A stretch of 7,838 nt of DNA from an uncultured Eubacteriales bacterium (GTDB lineage: Bacteria > Bacillota > Clostridia > Christensenellales > UBA1242). The translations under genes were made by a program, and so were the position numbers. The notes beneath the pieces were generated by a model, which did not search any database, was not told the DNA's origin, and saw nothing but the letters and a program-made list of their open reading frames with translations. The stretch is taken from positions 1 through 7,838 of the forward strand of contig USTX01000026.1 of NCBI GenBank assembly GCA_900557655.1. Direction: 5' to 3'. Of the stretch, positions 6,723 through 7,838 are shown piece by piece; position 1 is the stretch's first letter; each line of letters begins with the position of its first letter.

Positions 6723-7166
6723 ATGAAATTTGAATTTGATAAAAACCTTTATAGGCTTGCACGGGCGTTTGAGAAACGAGGCGCGACGCTTTATATTGTT
6801 GGTGGGTTTGTGCGCGACTCACTGCTTGGTAGGCCGGCGGGGGATATTGATTTGTGTTCGCGACTAAAACTAAACCAGGTTGAAGAGTGCGCGCGTGAAT
6901 GTGGGTTTAACTACATTTGTTTATCAAGCAAAATGGGCGTATGTAAAATGACTATAAAAAATGAAGATGGCAAAGTGCTTAGTTTCGAGCACGCCACATT
7001 TAGAAAAGAAAAATATAAGTGTGATGGAAACCATACGCCAATTGAGGTTGAGTTTGTTAAAACAATAAAAATAGATAGTATGAGGCGTGATTTTACCGTT
7101 AACGCACTATATTTAAACATTCTTAAAAATTGCATTTTTGACCCGCAAAATGCAAAAATGACCTAA
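6723..7166 (+). CDS. head domain of a class II CCA-adding enzyme, as read in frame
   Basis: This is the part of the cca-like gene that can be translated without correction (147 residues). It holds the whole nucleotidyltransferase head: GGFVRD at 27-32, the metal-binding pair DID at 41-43, and RRDFTVNALY at 121-130. It ends in a stop codon a few residues after FDPQNA, exactly where family members continue into the neck domain. A head domain alone has no template pocket for CTP/ATP selection and no tRNA-binding part, so the product would not be expected to add CCA by itself. Confidence 0.75.
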   Translation: MKFEFDKNLYRLARAFEKRGATLYIVGGFVRDSLLGRPAGDIDLCSRLKLNQVEECARECGFNYICLSSKMGVCKMTIKNEDGKVLSFEHATFRKEKYKCDGNHTPIEVEFVKTIKIDSMRRDFTVNALYLNILKNCIFDPQNAKMT

Positions 7167-7420
7167 AAACGCATAAAATTTGCATAATAGGCGATCCTGA
7201 CGTAAGATTATGTGAAGACTCTGAACGCATTTTAAGGGCAATAAGACTGGCGGGCGCGCTTGGGTTTAGCCTTGATAAAAATACAAAAAATGCAATTATG
7301 CGAAATAAAGAAAAGTTAAAAGCGCTTAGCAAGGTGCGCACTGATTACGAGATAAGCAAGATGGTTGATAAATCTCTTTTGTTAGAACTTGGCATTGATA
7401 AAGTTATTAATATTGATTAG
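6723..7420 (+). pseudogene. cca: CCA tRNA nucleotidyltransferase-like gene, frameshifted and short
   Basis: The intact family adds or repairs the 3' CCA of tRNAs. After the head, the reading frame continues one base off: from about 7154 a second open stretch reads DLKTHKICIIGDPDVRLCED and then SERILRAIRLAGALGF, the neck-domain motif (EDxxRxxR type) that should follow. Family alignment by eye suggests the joint was GCA plus AAA plus AAT, needing six A; only five are present at 7154-7158, so one lost A explains the break. With the A restored the product would be 232 residues, ending ELGIDKVINID at a TAG. Bacterial CCA enzymes usually have about 400 or more, so body and tail are absent and nothing in the next 250 bp continues them. 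The break may be a sequencing error, a real mutation, or bypassed by slippage. Separately, the short form may be decay or a natural minimal version. Poly(A) polymerase-like activity cannot be excluded. Confidence 0.75.
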
Positions 7421-7597
7421 GTAAAAGTAAAAAGTAGGGTTCTTAACAAGTTTTAAAATGTGTGTTAAAAACTTGAAAATAAAAAGCAAAATAAAATTAA
7501 GAAATAGGGGAAAATATACAAAGTGTAATTTCTAAAAACTGCAATTTTGGGCAGTAAATTGTAAAAAAGTTAATTAAAATCGTATTTTTGCGCAAAA
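7421..7597. other. AT-rich non-coding stretch with small hairpins
   Basis: No open frame with a credible start is seen on either strand. CAAGTTTT (7447-7454) can pair with AAAACTTG (7468-7475), but no T run follows. ACTGC (7538-7542) can pair with GCAGT (7551-7555), and flanking AATTT (7527-7531) with AAATT (7556-7560). Codon-like continuation of the cca-like gene was looked for and not found. Confidence 0.4.
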
Positions 7598-7631
7598 CCG
7601 ACAAATTTTTTATTAGCCTTGTCGGCTTTTT
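7598..7631 (+). terminator. intrinsic terminator after the cca-like gene
   Basis: CCGACAA (7598-7604) pairs with TTGTCGG (7619-7625) across a 14-nt loop and is followed by C and a run of five T (7627-7631). An A run before the stem can add pairs with the T run. It lies about 180 bp after the cca-like stop codon, so it would give a long 3' untranslated region. Confidence 0.7.
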
Positions 7632-7647
7632 ATTGTTAATATTTAAT
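7619..7647 (+). promoter_or_regulatory. possible promoter of the last gene
   Basis: TTGTCG (7619-7624, 4 of 6 to the -35 consensus) is 17 nt from TTTAAT (7642-7647, 5 of 6). The -35 box lies in the 3' arm of the preceding terminator. A transcript would start near 7654, leaving a leader of about 52 nt that contains most of the start-codon hairpin. Confidence 0.4.
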
Positions 7648-7671
7648 TGCAAAAAACGCGAAACAAAAAAC

Positions 7672-7715
7672 AAAAGACCATCACGAAAGAGGGCAAGGAG
7701 GTAAGATGGTCTTTT
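7672..7715 (+). promoter_or_regulatory. hairpin enclosing the SD and start codon of the last gene
   Basis: AAAAGACCATC (7672-7682) is the exact reverse complement of GATGGTCTTTT (7705-7715), an 11-bp perfect stem with a 22-nt loop. The start codon ATG (7706-7708) and the next two codons are in the 3' arm, and the Shine-Dalgarno AAGGAGG is in the loop. A folded mRNA would block initiation. The T-rich end also gives it a terminator-like look, so it could instead act as an attenuator or end upstream transcripts. Confidence 0.6.
7695..7701 (+). promoter_or_regulatory. ribosome binding site of the last gene
   Basis: AAGGAGG is a full Shine-Dalgarno match, 4 nt before the ATG at 7706, slightly closer than usual. 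It decides the start: upstream in frame there is no ATG, GTG or TTG back to the TAA at 7637-7639. Confidence 0.8.
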
Positions 7716-7838
7716 ATATTGTAGTTTTGTTTTGTTTGATTGATTTAACGGCTTTGATATTTTTGTTTGCCAAGTTTTCGCGGCGCAAAAAATTTGATGT
7801 TATTATTAACCCGCGTATGGAGTCGCGCGCCCGCCAGC
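7706..7838 (+). CDS. small membrane-anchored protein, partial (runs off the window)
   Basis: The first 44 codons are open to the end of the window. Residues about 2-23 form one strongly hydrophobic segment (YIVVLFCLIDLTALIFLF), followed by a positively charged stretch (KFSRRKK at 24-30). This suggests an N-terminal membrane anchor with the rest in the cytoplasm, by the positive-inside rule, or an uncleaved signal. I do not recognise a family from this much sequence. The gene has its own strong Shine-Dalgarno site and lies in the 3' arm of a perfect hairpin, so its translation may be controlled. Confidence 0.65.
   Translation, partial: MVFYIVVLFCLIDLTALIFLFAKFSRRKKFDVIINPRMESRARQ

Noticed and set aside
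7147..7162. Programmed -1 frameshift signal of the X-XXY-YYZ type in the cca-like gene
   Set aside because: No proper heptamer is in frame (AAT GCA AAA ATG) and no clear downstream stimulatory hairpin is seen; only a simple A-run slip is possible.

Overview
The window suggests an AT-rich, endospore-forming Firmicute, probably a clostridial lineage. The evidence is two dedicated sporulation genes (spoIIE and spoIID), the spoIIE-tilS gene order that is widely kept in Bacilli and Clostridia, strong Shine-Dalgarno (SD) sequences on several genes, and a strong bias to A/T codons. The genus cannot be told from this sequence alone.

Layout from left to right. 111-2366 (+) is spoIIE, a polytopic membrane PP2C phosphatase. 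2367-2561 is a gap with overlapping hairpins and the tilS promoter. 2562-3926 (+) is tilS, which makes lysidine in tRNA-Ile, followed by a good intrinsic terminator at 3966-3991. 4115-5065 (-) is spoIID, convergent with tilS. A 100-bp divergent gap separates spoIID from a VanW-family exported protein at 5166-6659 (+). 6723-7420 (+) is a class II CCA-adding-enzyme-like gene that is broken by a one-base frameshift and lacks the body and tail of the family. 7421-7705 is non-coding (285 bp) with a terminator and a possible promoter. A strong hairpin at 7672-7715 encloses the SD and start codon of a last small membrane protein that begins at 7706 and runs off the end.

By function there are two groups. 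spoIIE and spoIID act in sporulation: sigma-F activation at the asymmetric septum, and peptidoglycan degradation during engulfment. The VanW-family protein is also predicted to act outside the membrane at the wall. tilS and the cca-like gene both act on tRNA. No phage, IS, CRISPR, tRNA or rRNA gene was seen.

I found no clear new multi-gene system. The most distinctive signals are regulatory. The two tRNA genes have nearly identical extended -10 promoters (TTGCAA, 17 nt, TGn plus a TATA box) placed so that transcription should begin on the A of the ATG, which predicts leaderless mRNAs, while spoIIE, spoIID and the last gene carry good SDs. The last gene has an 11-bp perfect hairpin that buries its start codon. 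The frameshifted, short cca-like gene also deserves a check.
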